Below are positions 52,580 through 62,757 of a stretch of DNA of 64,000 bases, in pieces. A program made the position numbers and the translations under genes. Position 1 is the stretch's first letter. Every line of letters starts with the position of its first letter. The notes below the pieces were generated by a model. That model saw only the letters and a list, made by a program, of their open reading frames with translations, made no database searches and had not been told where the DNA came from. Origin of the DNA: Monocercomonoides exilis (Eukaryota > Preaxostyla > Oxymonadida > Polymastigidae); the NCBI GenBank assembly GCA_001643675.2, contig LSRY02000025.1, positions 746,001 to 810,000 on the forward strand, in the 5' to 3' direction.

Positions 52580-55500
52580 CCCTCATTCAGCGACTCGCAA
52601 GGCTTGCCGAACTCTCCACATTGCTTGCTGTCTTCGTGGTTGTCTGCAGCAGAAGACACAAAGATCGTCTCGCTCTGGTATTTCACAACCCTCAGCAGCA
52701 GATCCTCTTCCCCCACAAACGAGTCTGTTGTGCAGCCCCACATTGCTAGATCCTTCACAAACGGAGCTCGGAAGTCCAGCAAGAATTGCTCATCTGCAAT
52801 TTGATTTTCGATTGAGCGGCATCTCGCATACACATCTCTCCCTCTGAACGCAGCGTTGTCTCGGAATGTGATGTTGGATAATACAAACTTCAGAGGCTGC
52901 TCAGCTGTTGAAGTGCATTCCAGAAACAGCCACCCACCTCTTCCTGTGGTTGAGCAGAAGCACTCAGAAATCGTGCAAAACAAGCAGTCAAGGTGTCCTC
53001 CTTCGTTCAACAGGGCAAACATCGCCCCTCCCTTTCCACACCTCGTTCCACCACACTTCTTCATCGTTGTGTTTCGTATAACCATTTTCAAAGGCTCATC
53101 ATCATTGTCATTTCGAATGACAGGATTGTCATCCGTCGTGTTCTGGGTGACTTCTTCGAATACACTCCACTCAACAACAATGTTTTGTTCATCTTCATTT
53201 TTTCCTCTTTTTGATCCCTTCGAAATGCTCAATCCACTTGATCCATCCAGATCAACATTCTTCATCGTCAGATTTTTGATGTTCAGCATCGTTGAAGATA
53301 ACACAGAAATCACATCCTTTGAAAAAGACAGCGATTGCATTGTCACCAATTCCAATTGAACTGTGCCTCCATCTGCCTTGATCAGCCCATAGCTGATTAT
53401 TTCTTCTTCACTTTCTTCCATTTTTGTGAATGAACAGTCCTTCACAGTCAACAACGCATCACATGATCCAACATGCATCAAACTTTTAACATCACCAGTG
53501 AATGAAGATGGCATCACAAAGTTTATCAGTTCGAAGTTTGTAATTCCCTGAATCTTCATTGCTGCTTTCTCTGATCCTTCAAGCGAAGCGAGACACTCCA
53601 AGGAGCAAATGAGGCTATTATCTGATTTTATTGCAGCCCCGCTGACATCAACACATTTCTGAAGAACTCCTTTTCCAATGATGTTTATATCCCTTTCATT
53701 TCCTTCGGACAATCGATCCAGAGAATAATCGATTGACAGGCAAGGACAATCCGAAAACCCACAGGCACCCATATCTTTTCCTTCGCCTCCAACAAATATC
53801 TCTGATCCAAGTGCAATCCAGAAATACACCAGCGGAATGGCATTTGTTGTGTCATTCCCATCAAACCCTCTCATCGAATCCAAGGAAATATCATTCAGAT
53901 TCTTACATACAAACGGAAGGGATGCATTTGTGATGCTCTTTGTCAGGCTTGGCGATTCGACAAACAGGTCATTTCCATATCTTGCAACATTCGGCTTATC
54001 AGAATCAAAAACAGGAGATGAGATCACAAACAAAGAATAATCATCAATCAACTTCAGTGCCATCCCTCCTCCAAAGCCAGATTTCTCCTCTTCAGTTGGT
54101 GCTGTGCATCCTATGAATGTGCATGAAATAACATTCATTTGAATGTTTCCTTTCAACTGAGAAAACATTGCCCCTCCTCTGCTTTCATCAGCCAAAACAG
54201 AGCATCTATCAAAAACACATTCGGTAACATCAACTCTCTCACCTTCACCGTTATCATTGCTGATGTCAATGTAAATACAACCTCCATTTCCAGTTACTCT
54301 TTCTATTGTCTTCATTTCACATTTGGTGATGTTCAAGCTCTTTATGCTTCTGCATTCCATCAAGCATCCGCTTTGCTCCCCACTTCCTGAAAAGCGGCTT
54401 TCTGCAATTTCAACTGAAGGGACTCCTCCATTTCTTCCATTGGCAATGATTGCACTTGTCTGCCATCTGATTCCATTCCCAAACGTATTGCTTATTGCAA
54501 TCTTGCCTCTTTCCGCTTTCACAAAGGAAACATCCAAGCTATTTTTTGATGCAATAATCCCACAATCCTGAATTGTCAGTGAGCTGGAAATGCAATGGAA
54601 AATGCTTTCGTGAGATCCTATTCTTTCAGCAACAGAAAACACCAACTCAGCAAAGGTGGTTGGGCAGTGTATCTCAAATACTCCTTTTTGAGCACCAGAA
54701 ATGTCAGCTGCTATCTCATAACTTGAGATATTTCCTTCTCCAGTCACGTTCCATTCATCTATATCCATGATCAGCTCTTCCACAAATGAAAATGGCGAAT
54801 GCAGTTTTATCGACTTGTTTTTTCCAGAAAACCTCAAATCTGCTGCCTGAGTAATTGTGCAACACGGAACCTGCTCAAATCCACACCCACTGAAATCATG
54901 TGCCTTCTGCCCTCCAACGTGGCAAGGAGATGTGAAGTTGTTCCAAAAATACACAACAAGTGGTATCACGAATTCTTCATTTGCCGTTGAGCGCTCAAAC
55001 CCGTTCAACTTGTGAAGTTCATTCACATCAACATTGAAGCCGATTGTTGCCGTGTTTGTTACAGCCCTCAGATCATTTGCATCCAAAAACAAGTCTTTCC
55101 CTTTCCTTCCTGAACATCCATCAAATCTCACGCTCTTCAATACAAAATCAGATGCTCCAGCATCCAAATACAAGCAGGCCCCTCCTCCAAATCCTTTGCC
55201 TCCATCAACATTTGCTGATGCCTCACAATGAGAGAAGCACACTTTTTCCTCCTGTTCATTTTCATTTTCATTTTCATTTTCATTGTTTGAAGGCGCTTCC
55301 GTCACATTGCCAATCCTGAGGGATGATCCGCTTTTTGCCCGCACCCACAATCCCCCTCCATTCCCTCCCTCACTTTTGCATGAACTCATTGTTCCCTCTT
55401 CAAACACAAAGGAACAGCCACTTTCAAGTGTGCATTCAATCGCTCCCCCGTTCTGATTATTCACAGCAAAGTTCGAAATGTCAGAGCGTATAATGACAAT

Positions 55501-58500
55501 TTTGTTTGCATCTGTTGTGGAGATAAGACGCGAGGATGCCAGCTCTTCCGATCGAGCAATTGAAGAAACAACGCTGTCACACACCTGAAGAGAAGCGTTG
55601 TTCTTCACTTCAAATAGTCCTGATGTGAAAGATGTTCCGATCGCATTCAGTTGAACGCTTTTTAATTCTGCCTTTGTGATGCTTCCTGATAATGAGATCA
55701 ATGGATTTCCGCTCAAAGTGATTGACGAAGCTGAGAACGAATCAATTGTCAGGATTCCCGAGGCAATGGATAAGAATAAGGATACCAGTTCTGATGAAGA
55801 ATCTTGAAGAGTTAAAGAGCAATGTGATAGGGTTAGTGTTGAAGAAGATGACGAAATAAAAGTGGAATGCGATGAAAAAGAAGAAGGAAGAGAGAAGATA
55901 AGTTTTGACAAGACTGTTTCAACGCTTGTTGTTAACATCGCTGAATTGGATGTCGCACTCGAATCAGAGACTGTCCAGCCACTTTCATCATCATTTCCTC
56001 GGATTTCATGCTTTTGATTGGCAAAAGCCAATTCATCAGCCATCATAATCATTCCACTCGCAGTAACTTTCTTTGTTTCTGTTTGACGTGTGAGAGAGTG
56101 CTTTATTGTCAAACAGGGGAATTGGACTATTCCACAATGAGAATGATCAGATGCCTCAGTATTACTCACATATATTTCTTCCGGGGTGGGAAGGAGATAT
56201 ATGCACAGAGGGATGGCCACAGTGTTGTTTCCATTGTCATATCCTCTCACCTTGTCAAACGAGTCCAAAGAGGCTGCTACGCATTGAATCTTTTGTGACC
56301 TTGCAGTTTCTTCCAGGTCTGGTGAAAGGACAAAGATGTCTCTTCCCCATTTGGCTGTGTTCGTTCCAAATGAAGAGGAGATTTTGAAATTTGGATTTGC
56401 ATTCAATAGCTGGAGAAGGATTCCTCCTCCGAGTCCATTTGTCACCGAGCAATAGCAGCCATTAAAAGACCCGTCTTTCACATTCACTTCATTTGCATCC
56501 CCAACACACAACATCATTGATCCTCCATTCTCTGAGCCCGTGCTCCCACAACCAGAAAATGAACAAGAATCCAGATTCATGTTTGCCTTATCATTGGAAA
56601 ATGTCAATACAGCTGCTTCACTATTTGTTCTCTCAATCCCATCAAAGGCACACTCCGAAAGCGTCAATGATATTTCATTTGTCGAAGAAAGCGAAAACAA
56701 TGAAGTTGTGGAGATCGTCTTTGCCCAGTTCACATTGTCCATCTGCAGCACACCATTCTGAACATTGATCAGCTCTGTTGTGAATGCTGTTTCTGTTGAT
56801 TGTCCACTTCCAATAGATACGTTCAGACTGCTGATACTCATTACTCCTGCTCCATTTATCTCAAACAGCCATGACCCACGGTTATTCGGATGAGCCGAAC
56901 TGTGTAAAAGGGCAAAGTCACTGACAGACAATGTGCCTGTCGAGACAGCAAAAAGAGACAACCCAGCTGCTTCCAATTCTGTCTGCACTGTTGTGCTCAA
57001 ACCACTCTGGCCATATATCGTGAAAGAGTTTGTGCCACAATCCACACTTTTGGTTTCTGTAATCGTTCCTGTGAGTATCTGGACATCCTTCACAACATCC
57101 GGGATCAGCTGAGTGAGGCAATGGCTGATGGTGCCACACGGATGAGACTCATTAATTCCGCATGCATATGTGTCTTTTGCATTTGGCTGTGTTTCAGTTG
57201 ATGAGACAAATCTCACACTTCCAAAATCGTTTCTCAGCCATTTGCTTTTATCATTTATTGAATTGAAATCGGAACTCACTCTATTTTCTATTTGTCTTGT
57301 TGAGAAACAGCTGAAATCAATGTTGTTTGATGTTGAACCATGCAAAACAATATCGTGTCCTCCCCTTTTGCACGTGTTATTGTGAAAAAAGCAGTAATAA
57401 AACAAGACGCCATTATTATTTGCGTTAACGTGCTGTGTGACAGCACCTCCTCCACACATTGAATGGCAATGACAAAAGAGACAATTGGAAATAACCACTT
57501 TGTCCGTTGGATTCCAATGTTCAATAGCTCCACCATTTCCATCTATTGTATCATTGGCACTACAAAACAAAAACTTTGAATTAATAATGCAGGGTTTTTG
57601 TTTTTCTGTTTTTGTTGGTCGGAAATCAATTGCCCCTCCATCTTCTCCAGATGAACAGTCTTCAAACGAGCAATCATCAACCAAAGACTGTATAAGGACG
57701 TTCCCCATCATAACACCACCTCCACCCAAATCATTTGTCCCTTCGCAAGAACAGTTAATAAATGTGGAATGTTTAACTGAGCATTCTGCAATGTTCAAAG
57801 CACATATTCCACCACCATTTGTTGAAGAAGCATTGCATTTTGTGAAAGAACAATTTTCAACATCCAAAATTGCATTTTCATTGTTATACACATAAATGGC
57901 ACCTCCTTGTGGTGCTGTGCAATCTTCCCATTCGCACAACGAAAATGATTGGCTCTCTGTTAAATTCATTTGCCCTTTTTTCTCAAGAGCATTCATTTCT
58001 CTTTTCCCGTTGCTTATTGTTGTGTTTCTGCAGACAAATTCCTGTGAAGAATGCGAACCACTTGAGATCCCTCCTTCAAAGACATTTACACATGAATAAA
58101 TGAGTGCATTTTCCATTAAACTCAACAGGCATGAATGCTCCATTTGAAAATCACTGCTCTTGTCAGATTTCACAGACATGTTGCAGAAGGTGCAGTCATT
58201 GATCATTTGGCTCTTGGATTTTCCACATGAAAGAAACGGAAAACAATTCGAAACAAAAAGATTGGACAAGCAAGAGTTGTTTAGTGTTATTGAATTAGAT
58301 GCATCAGATGATTGGATGAGGCTTCGAGGATAGATGTTCGGTTGTGGAAGAAGTGTGAGATTTGAAAATTCAAGTGTTCCACTTTGCAGGAGGAACAAGA
58401 AGGAAGGAGATTGAGGTAACAAACAATTGAAGGAATGAAAAGATGATTGACTTTCAATGAATGCAAATGAGGAAGATGAGAGTTTAATGAGAGTGGAAGA

Positions 58501-58794
58501 TATAGTTATTGAAGAATTGATGATGCAGAAGAAAGTGGACATTGAGGAAACAGCCAAAGGGTTTGAAAATGTGGAAGAAGGCAAAACATGTTCAAATGTC
58601 TTTTTGATGATGTTGGTGGACAACTTGTTAGAATCATCAGCCATTTTGATTAAACCTGAACCGGGAAAAGTGTGCAGTGAATGAGCAATTGGGGAGGATT
58701 TTTGCTCATGGAAGGGGGATGGCAGAGCAGTGTTCAAGGTTGTAGTCAGCACAAAGAAGAGCAAGCACACATATAAAGACAGCTGAGACTGCAT
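52492..58794 (-). CDS. beta-helix surface receptor copy 2, N-terminal part
   Basis: I chose the ATG at 58794 because it gives a signal peptide (MQSQLSLYVCLLFFVLTTTL); the open frame extends 56 codons further up without support. The encoded extracellular region of about 2,100 residues has beta-helix coils and five Cys-Gly...Pro-Cys modules: CGINESHPCGTIS near residue 540, CGIVQFPCLTI near 885, CGFEQVPCCTI near 1300, CGFSDCPCLSI near 1673 and CGEFGKPCESL near 2055. The third is absent from copy 1. The first 230 residues are unlike copy 1. A Glu-Asn repeat lies near residue 1165. After the C-run deletion the frame reads 30 unrelated residues to a stop at 52492; the original frame resumes in the adjoining feature (49556-52579). 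Together they would make a receptor of about 3,080 residues. Confidence 0.8.
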   Translation of the reverse strand: MQSQLSLYVCLLFFVLTTTLNTALPSPFHEQKSSPIAHSLHTFPGSGLIKMADDSNKLSTNIIKKTFEHVLPSSTFSNPLAVSSMSTFFCIINSSITISSTLIKLSSSSFAFIESQSSFHSFNCLLPQSPSFLFLLQSGTLEFSNLTLLPQPNIYPRSLIQSSDASNSITLNNSCLSNLFVSNCFPFLSCGKSKSQMINDCTFCNMSVKSDKSSDFQMEHSCLLSLMENALIYSCVNVFEGGISSGSHSSQEFVCRNTTISNGKREMNALEKKGQMNLTESQSFSLCEWEDCTAPQGGAIYVYNNENAILDVENCSFTKCNASSTNGGGICALNIAECSVKHSTFINCSCEGTNDLGGGGVMMGNVLIQSLVDDCSFEDCSSGEDGGAIDFRPTKTEKQKPCIINSKFLFCSANDTIDGNGGAIEHWNPTDKVVISNCLFCHCHSMCGGGAVTQHVNANNNGVLFYYCFFHNNTCKRGGHDIVLHGSTSNNIDFSCFSTRQIENRVSSDFNSINDKSKWLRNDFGSVRFVSSTETQPNAKDTYACGINESHPCGTISHCLTQLIPDVVKDVQILTGTITETKSVDCGTNSFTIYGQSGLSTTVQTELEAAGLSLFAVSTGTLSVSDFALLHSSAHPNNRGSWLFEINGAGVMSISSLNVSIGSGQSTETAFTTELINVQNGVLQMDNVNWAKTISTTSLFSLSSTNEISLTLSECAFDGIERTNSEAAVLTFSNDKANMNLDSCSFSGCGSTGSENGGSMMLCVGDANEVNVKDGSFNGCYCSVTNGLGGGILLQLLNANPNFKISSSFGTNTAKWGRDIFVLSPDLEETARSQKIQCVAASLDSFDKVRGYDNGNNTVAIPLCIYLLPTPEEIYVSNTEASDHSHCGIVQFPCLTIKHSLTRQTETKKVTASGMIMMADELAFANQKHEIRGNDDESGWTVSDSSATSNSAMLTTSVETVLSKLIFSLPSSFSSHSTFISSSSSTLTLSHCSLTLQDSSSELVSLFLSIASGILTIDSFSASSITLSGNPLISLSGSITKAELKSVQLNAIGTSFTSGLFEVKNNASLQVCDSVVSSIARSEELASSRLISTTDANKIVIIRSDISNFAVNNQNGGAIECTLESGCSFVFEEGTMSSCKSEGGNGGGLWVRAKSGSSLRIGNVTEAPSNNENENENENEQEEKVCFSHCEASANVDGGKGFGGGACLYLDAGASDFVLKSVRFDGCSGRKGKDLFLDANDLRAVTNTATIGFNVDVNELHKLNGFERSTANEEFVIPLVVYFWNNFTSPCHVGGQKAHDFSGCGFEQVPCCTITQAADLRFSGKNKSIKLHSPFSFVEELIMDIDEWNVTGEGNISSYEIAADISGAQKGVFEIHCPTTFAELVFSVAERIGSHESIFHCISSSLTIQDCGIIASKNSLDVSFVKAERGKIAISNTFGNGIRWQTSAIIANGRNGGVPSVEIAESRFSGSGEQSGCLMECRSIKSLNITKCEMKTIERVTGNGGCIYIDISNDNGEGERVDVTECVFDRCSVLADESRGGAMFSQLKGNIQMNVISCTFIGCTAPTEEEKSGFGGGMALKLIDDYSLFVISSPVFDSDKPNVARYGNDLFVESPSLTKSITNASLPFVCKNLNDISLDSMRGFDGNDTTNAIPLVYFWIALGSEIFVGGEGKDMGACGFSDCPCLSIDYSLDRLSEGNERDINIIGKGVLQKCVDVSGAAIKSDNSLICSLECLASLEGSEKAAMKIQGITNFELINFVMPSSFTGDVKSLMHVGSCDALLTVKDCSFTKMEESEEEIISYGLIKADGGTVQLELVTMQSLSFSKDVISVLSSTMLNIKNLTMKNVDLDGSSGLSISKGSKRGKNEDEQNIVVEWSVFEEVTQNTTDDNPVIRNDNDDEPLKMVIRNTTMKKCGGTRCGKGGAMFALLNEGGHLDCLFCTISECFCSTTGRGGWLFLECTSTAEQPLKFVLSNITFRDNAAFRGRDVYARCRSIENQIADEQFLLDFRAPFVKDLAMWGCTTDSFVGEEDLLLRVVKYQSETIFVSSAADNHEDSKQCGEFGKPCESLNEGCSTSFRLNTPSCWCRTRQPSARHAAQPA

Positions 58795-59147
58795 GGAACT
58801 GTATTCAAGAGATGCTAATGAAAGGATAACAATAACAAATGCTTGCCTTAAAAAAAACAACAAAAACGAAAAATACTTTTTAAATTTTGTGGGGGAAAAA
58901 ACGAAATACTCAATGGAATATGGAATTTGATATGAGTTCGCAAAAATGAAATAAATAACCACAATTCGAAATTTGAAATATTTTTTGTATATCCAGAATA
59001 TATATCTTGGAGATCAAAAGATAACCCTCATTTTTTTTTGGAAAGTTTTTCGATAAAGCTTATGTTTAAACAGATAAATTATCTTCACTTCAATTTTTGT
59101 AAGTATCCAATACTGTGGATTAAATATTAAAATAATTTTCGGTTAGT

Positions 59148-59385
59148 GGAGTTGATCCTGGTACCAAGGTGATCCTACCCACTATTTATATCGTTTTCAT
59201 TTTGAGAATCTCTTCTTGGGTTAACCCTAACCCTAATTTTGCTCTGTAAAACCCTAAACCATCACACTATCCAATATGAACTTGTTTAATTCGTCAAAAC
59301 CCTAAAACCTCAAAAGCACAATTAGAATAAATTACAAAATTTTAATAATAAAGGGCGTTGATCATGAAGTACCAGGATCTTCTCC
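59148..59385. repeat. degenerate telomere-like repeats inside a short inverted repeat
   Basis: GGAGTTGATCCTGGTAC (59148-59164) and GTACCAGGATCTTCTCC (59369-59385) are inverted copies with two mismatches. Between them lie TTAACCCTAACCCTAA (from 59221), AAACCCTAAACC (59249) and AAAACCCTAAAACC (59296), all derivable from CCCTAA. An 11 bp core GATCCTGGTAC pairs perfectly. Confidence 0.6.
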
Positions 59386-59619
59386 ATTTGCCTTATTTTC
59401 ATCAGTTCCAAAATTTTTGTTGATATTAAATATTATTTTTATCATTTTCTTCAAGCGGAATTTCATATAAAAAAACCGTTGAATGTTTTTGATAAAAGAT
59501 ACTTCTCTTTCACAGATAAATGAAATATTAATTTATTGAGTTGAAATATCAAATCATAGCAATGGAGAATGGTTCAAATAATATCTATCTATGAGAAAAA
59601 TAATTATTAAACTCATGTT

Positions 59620-59878
59620 CGTTTTTATTTTTTTCAAATCATAACATTTTTGGGGTTGATTATTTTGAAAATTCATTGTCGTTTGCTAAATTTTTTTCAT
59701 TCAAATGAAAAATGTTTTTCAATCGTTTCAAAAGCCAAAAGTTGATAAAAAAGTATGTAAAAAAATATTTTTTTGTTTGGGTCTCAACTTTTCTGCATTC
59801 ATAAAATAAAAAGTTAAAACAAAATTATCAAACTGATATTTTTATTCGAAAAAATAAGATTTCGAAAACGATCACACA
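59620..59878. mobile_element. MITE-like element, old copy
   Basis: TTTTCAAATCATAACATTTTTGGGG at the left and the internal block TTCATTGTCGTTTGCTAAA match the clean copy (CCATTGTCGTTAGTTAAA). GATTTCGAAAACGATCACACATA matches its right terminus. The spacing (about 259 bp) fits the clean element. Confidence 0.5.
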
Positions 59879-60611
59879 TATTGGAATTCAAGAAGAAGAA
59901 AATGTTGAAAAAATTAAAAAGGATATGATGAAAATAAATCTTCAGATGAAAAGAATAAACATGAACATATTAATGAAGAAGAGTGAGAGTCTTTGAAAAA
60001 AATGAAATAAAAAGATAGGAAGTTTTAAGTGAAAGATGTTTATTATGAAATAAAAACGAATTAAGAAAACACGATTTAGAGAGAAAATGGAAAAAGATAA
60101 GTGCTTCATCAATTAGATTCGTCATTTGTGTTTCTATTGCTTTTCATTTTAGAATGTTGTATTATGCAGTGAAGCTAGGCTATGATCACTATCCATTTTG
60201 CATGATTTTTTGTTGATAGAAACCGTTCTTGATTTTACACGAAATAACTTTTTCATTGAACACTTTTTTCTCAACATATTTTTGACCTTCAAAAATTGAA
60301 AAGTTTCAAATTTTGTCCAAATCCACCATTAATTGCATATTTATCAACGAATAATGTTCAAATGAACTTTATCGTTTATTCTGAAAAAGAAAATGATAAC
60401 TTTCATTTTGGAAAAAATTCGAAAATTGACTGAAAAATTTCCATCATTTTTGAAAATATTGTGATTAATCGCAATTTTTATATATGATAGTTTCTGACAA
60501 AAATACATTAGAATATTTTCAAATATATCTGATAGAGGAAATAAATGTGATAACATGCAGACATGATAACATCAGAGGTTATTACAACCTCGCTTTTCTG
60601 TTAAAGGCTCG

Positions 60612-61353
60612 ACTTTTTTCTGGGACTTTTTCCCTTATTGGCACTTTTTTTGTTTTTGCTTGCCAACAACCGAAAAACGCTGGATGGCTTTCGGCACATT
60701 TAAAATCCTTTTTAACCAGTTTTATTCTATTTATTTACTGTTTTCTTTTTTCTTTTTGTTTTTTACACATATGGGTGATTATTTTTGAAATCATAACTTT
60801 TTTCGGGGTGTTCATAATTTTGAATATCCATTGTCGTTAGTTAAATAATATTCATTCTAATAAATTATGTTTGTTTATCGTTTTTCAAAGCCACAATTTT
60901 TCTCAAAAAAATCGTAAATGCACCATAAAATAGATCATTCACTTTTCAGTGTTCATTAATTGATATTTATTTCAAATATTCAAACCCAAAATTTTGACAG
61001 AAAAAATATGGTTTCAAAAATAATCACCCATATAGAAATAAAGATTTTTTGCTCATTTTAATAAGACTTTTATCAGCGAACCAGGTAGCTCAAAAGAAAT
61101 TCATAGCTTGTTTTGAATTGGATAAACTATAATATAACTATTTTTTAATTCTTTTTTTCACAAACACTTTTTTCTTGTTTTTTTTTTCACATTTCATTTT
61201 TTTGACAACATGCAAGGACAAAACTGATTATTTCTTTGTAAATATGATGAAATGATAAAAATAAAAATATGATATGAAAAATAAATACATTATTAATGAA
61301 GTGTTGTCAAAATAAAACCTTGATTTTTTCTATTTGCATACAATTTAACTTTG
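60612..61353. repeat. left arm of long inverted repeat
   Basis: The 742 bp arm starting ACTTTTTTCTGGGACTTTTT is the reverse complement of 62758-63498 over its whole length, by direct comparison. The clear differences are a run of 10 versus 9 T/A and the ends, where identity stops abruptly. It contains a complete MITE copy. No coding sequence. Confidence 0.85.
60772..61030 (+). mobile_element. MITE with terminal inverted repeats and TA duplication
   Basis: A 259 bp element. The left end is TGGGTGATTATTTTTGAAAT and the right end reads, in reverse complement, TGGGTGATTATTTTTGAAAC. The inverted repeats extend for about 30 bp with a few mismatches. It is flanked by TA on both sides (60770-60771 and 61031-61032), as for Tc1/mariner-type insertions. 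No open frame, so non-autonomous; an autonomous partner must be elsewhere. Confidence 0.75.
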
Positions 61354-62757
61354 TCGCAAAAAAGGTTATGTGTAACTTATTGGGTACTAAAATTATCATT
61401 GAAATAATTTTGAATTATTTCGAAAATGCACTTCATTGTTGAAAATTTGATTAATAAATGTGTGATTGAGTTTCAACAATTGACAAATTTGTTTGTGAAT
61501 TTCAGTTTCATCACCAAAAATTAAACCAGAATTTTCAAATATTTATAGAAACATTAAAAATTTTCTTCATTCTCCAACGAATTTTCTTTTAAGAATAACT
61601 TTAATTAAAAAATCCTCAAATAAAATTATTTTTAGTAACAGAATCTGTTGATATTTCATCATTTTTGAAGTTTTCTTTTCATTATCCTGATAAATTTTTG
61701 AATGGATCTGTCCCACCATTTGAGTGATAATGATTTGAACATAATGTTCTGATTGGATTTTTCTTTAAAAATCATAATTTTTCAAAAACAAAAATATCAT
61801 TGGCAAATGGGCACTTTACCGGTACATCAAAATTTGCTTTATTTTATGATAAAAATGATTATCATTGTTTTAAATATATTAGTTCAAAATATTAAAGTAC
61901 GGAAATTATTCTGAGTAGAAAAAAATTTTTTCAAAAAAAAATTTATCAAAAATGTATTTTTTGGTACGAGAAATCTTTCATAAACAAAATTATTTGAAAG
62001 TTAACATTGAATTTTTTGTTATTTTCATCTCCTAAAAGAAGATTGCAAGAAAAAAGAAAACTGAATCTTTTTCTCAGCATCATCATCTTGATTTCCAATG
62101 AGTTTCGGCACCTCACAATAACTTGTTTTTAAATAACCCTAACCCTATATAATTTTTTTCAAATAAGAAAGGAATTCGTTAAACCGAATCCCTTAAATAG
62201 AAGATTTTTAATAATATCCTATAACATATGATATCTATTTATCTAATATTATATTTTTGCTGAACTCAATAAATTATTTTTCGGTTTCATAACATAATTT
62301 TTTCGCATGCATATTATTTTCCTATTTCATCTCTCAGTGAAATTAATAACAAATTCCAATCCATTTCTTCTTTATTAAATGCAAGAATCATCATGAAATT
62401 ACCTTTCTTTTGAGATAAGATATGTTTCAGTCAAGAAAAAAAGAAAATATTTCTCAAAAAATGTGATATTTTTTTGATCAAAGATTTTTTCAAAATATTC
62501 TTTAAAAACGTTTCCCACAAAATAAATAGCTTTAAATAGCAAATATGAGAATAATATAATGAAATAAATTGATTGTGTCGATTTTTGAATGTTCCGGTTT
62601 AATACCCATATGCCATATCATTCAATCAATGATGATATTCAAATTTGTCAATATTTGGTTACACATTGATAATAATTCACAATTGAAATCGGTACCCAAC
62701 ATGCCACATCTAACCAAAAGAAAAATGATCGTTGATCATTGAAAGTTGGTGCCATTT
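61354..62757. other. spacer of the long inverted repeat
   Basis: 1,404 bp of AT-rich DNA with no open frame of note. It contains a telomere-like ATAACCCTAACCCTAT at 62133-62148. Nothing else recognised. Confidence 0.6.
62133..62148. repeat. interstitial telomere-like repeat
   Basis: Two and a half units of CCCTAA in the inverted-repeat spacer, similar to the cluster at 59221. Confidence 0.6.

Larger units (their letters stand above)
58795..60611. other. AT-rich region with telomere-like and MITE sequences
   Basis: Contains the receptor copy 2 upstream region, a telomere-like cluster bracketed by an inverted repeat (59148-59385) and an old MITE copy (about 59620-59878). No protein-coding gene is supported. 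Confidence 0.55.

Noticed and set aside
58795-58962. In-frame upstream extension of receptor copy 2 (56 codons)
   Set aside because: The extension is AT-rich leader-like sequence, whereas the internal ATG at 58794 starts a good signal peptide.
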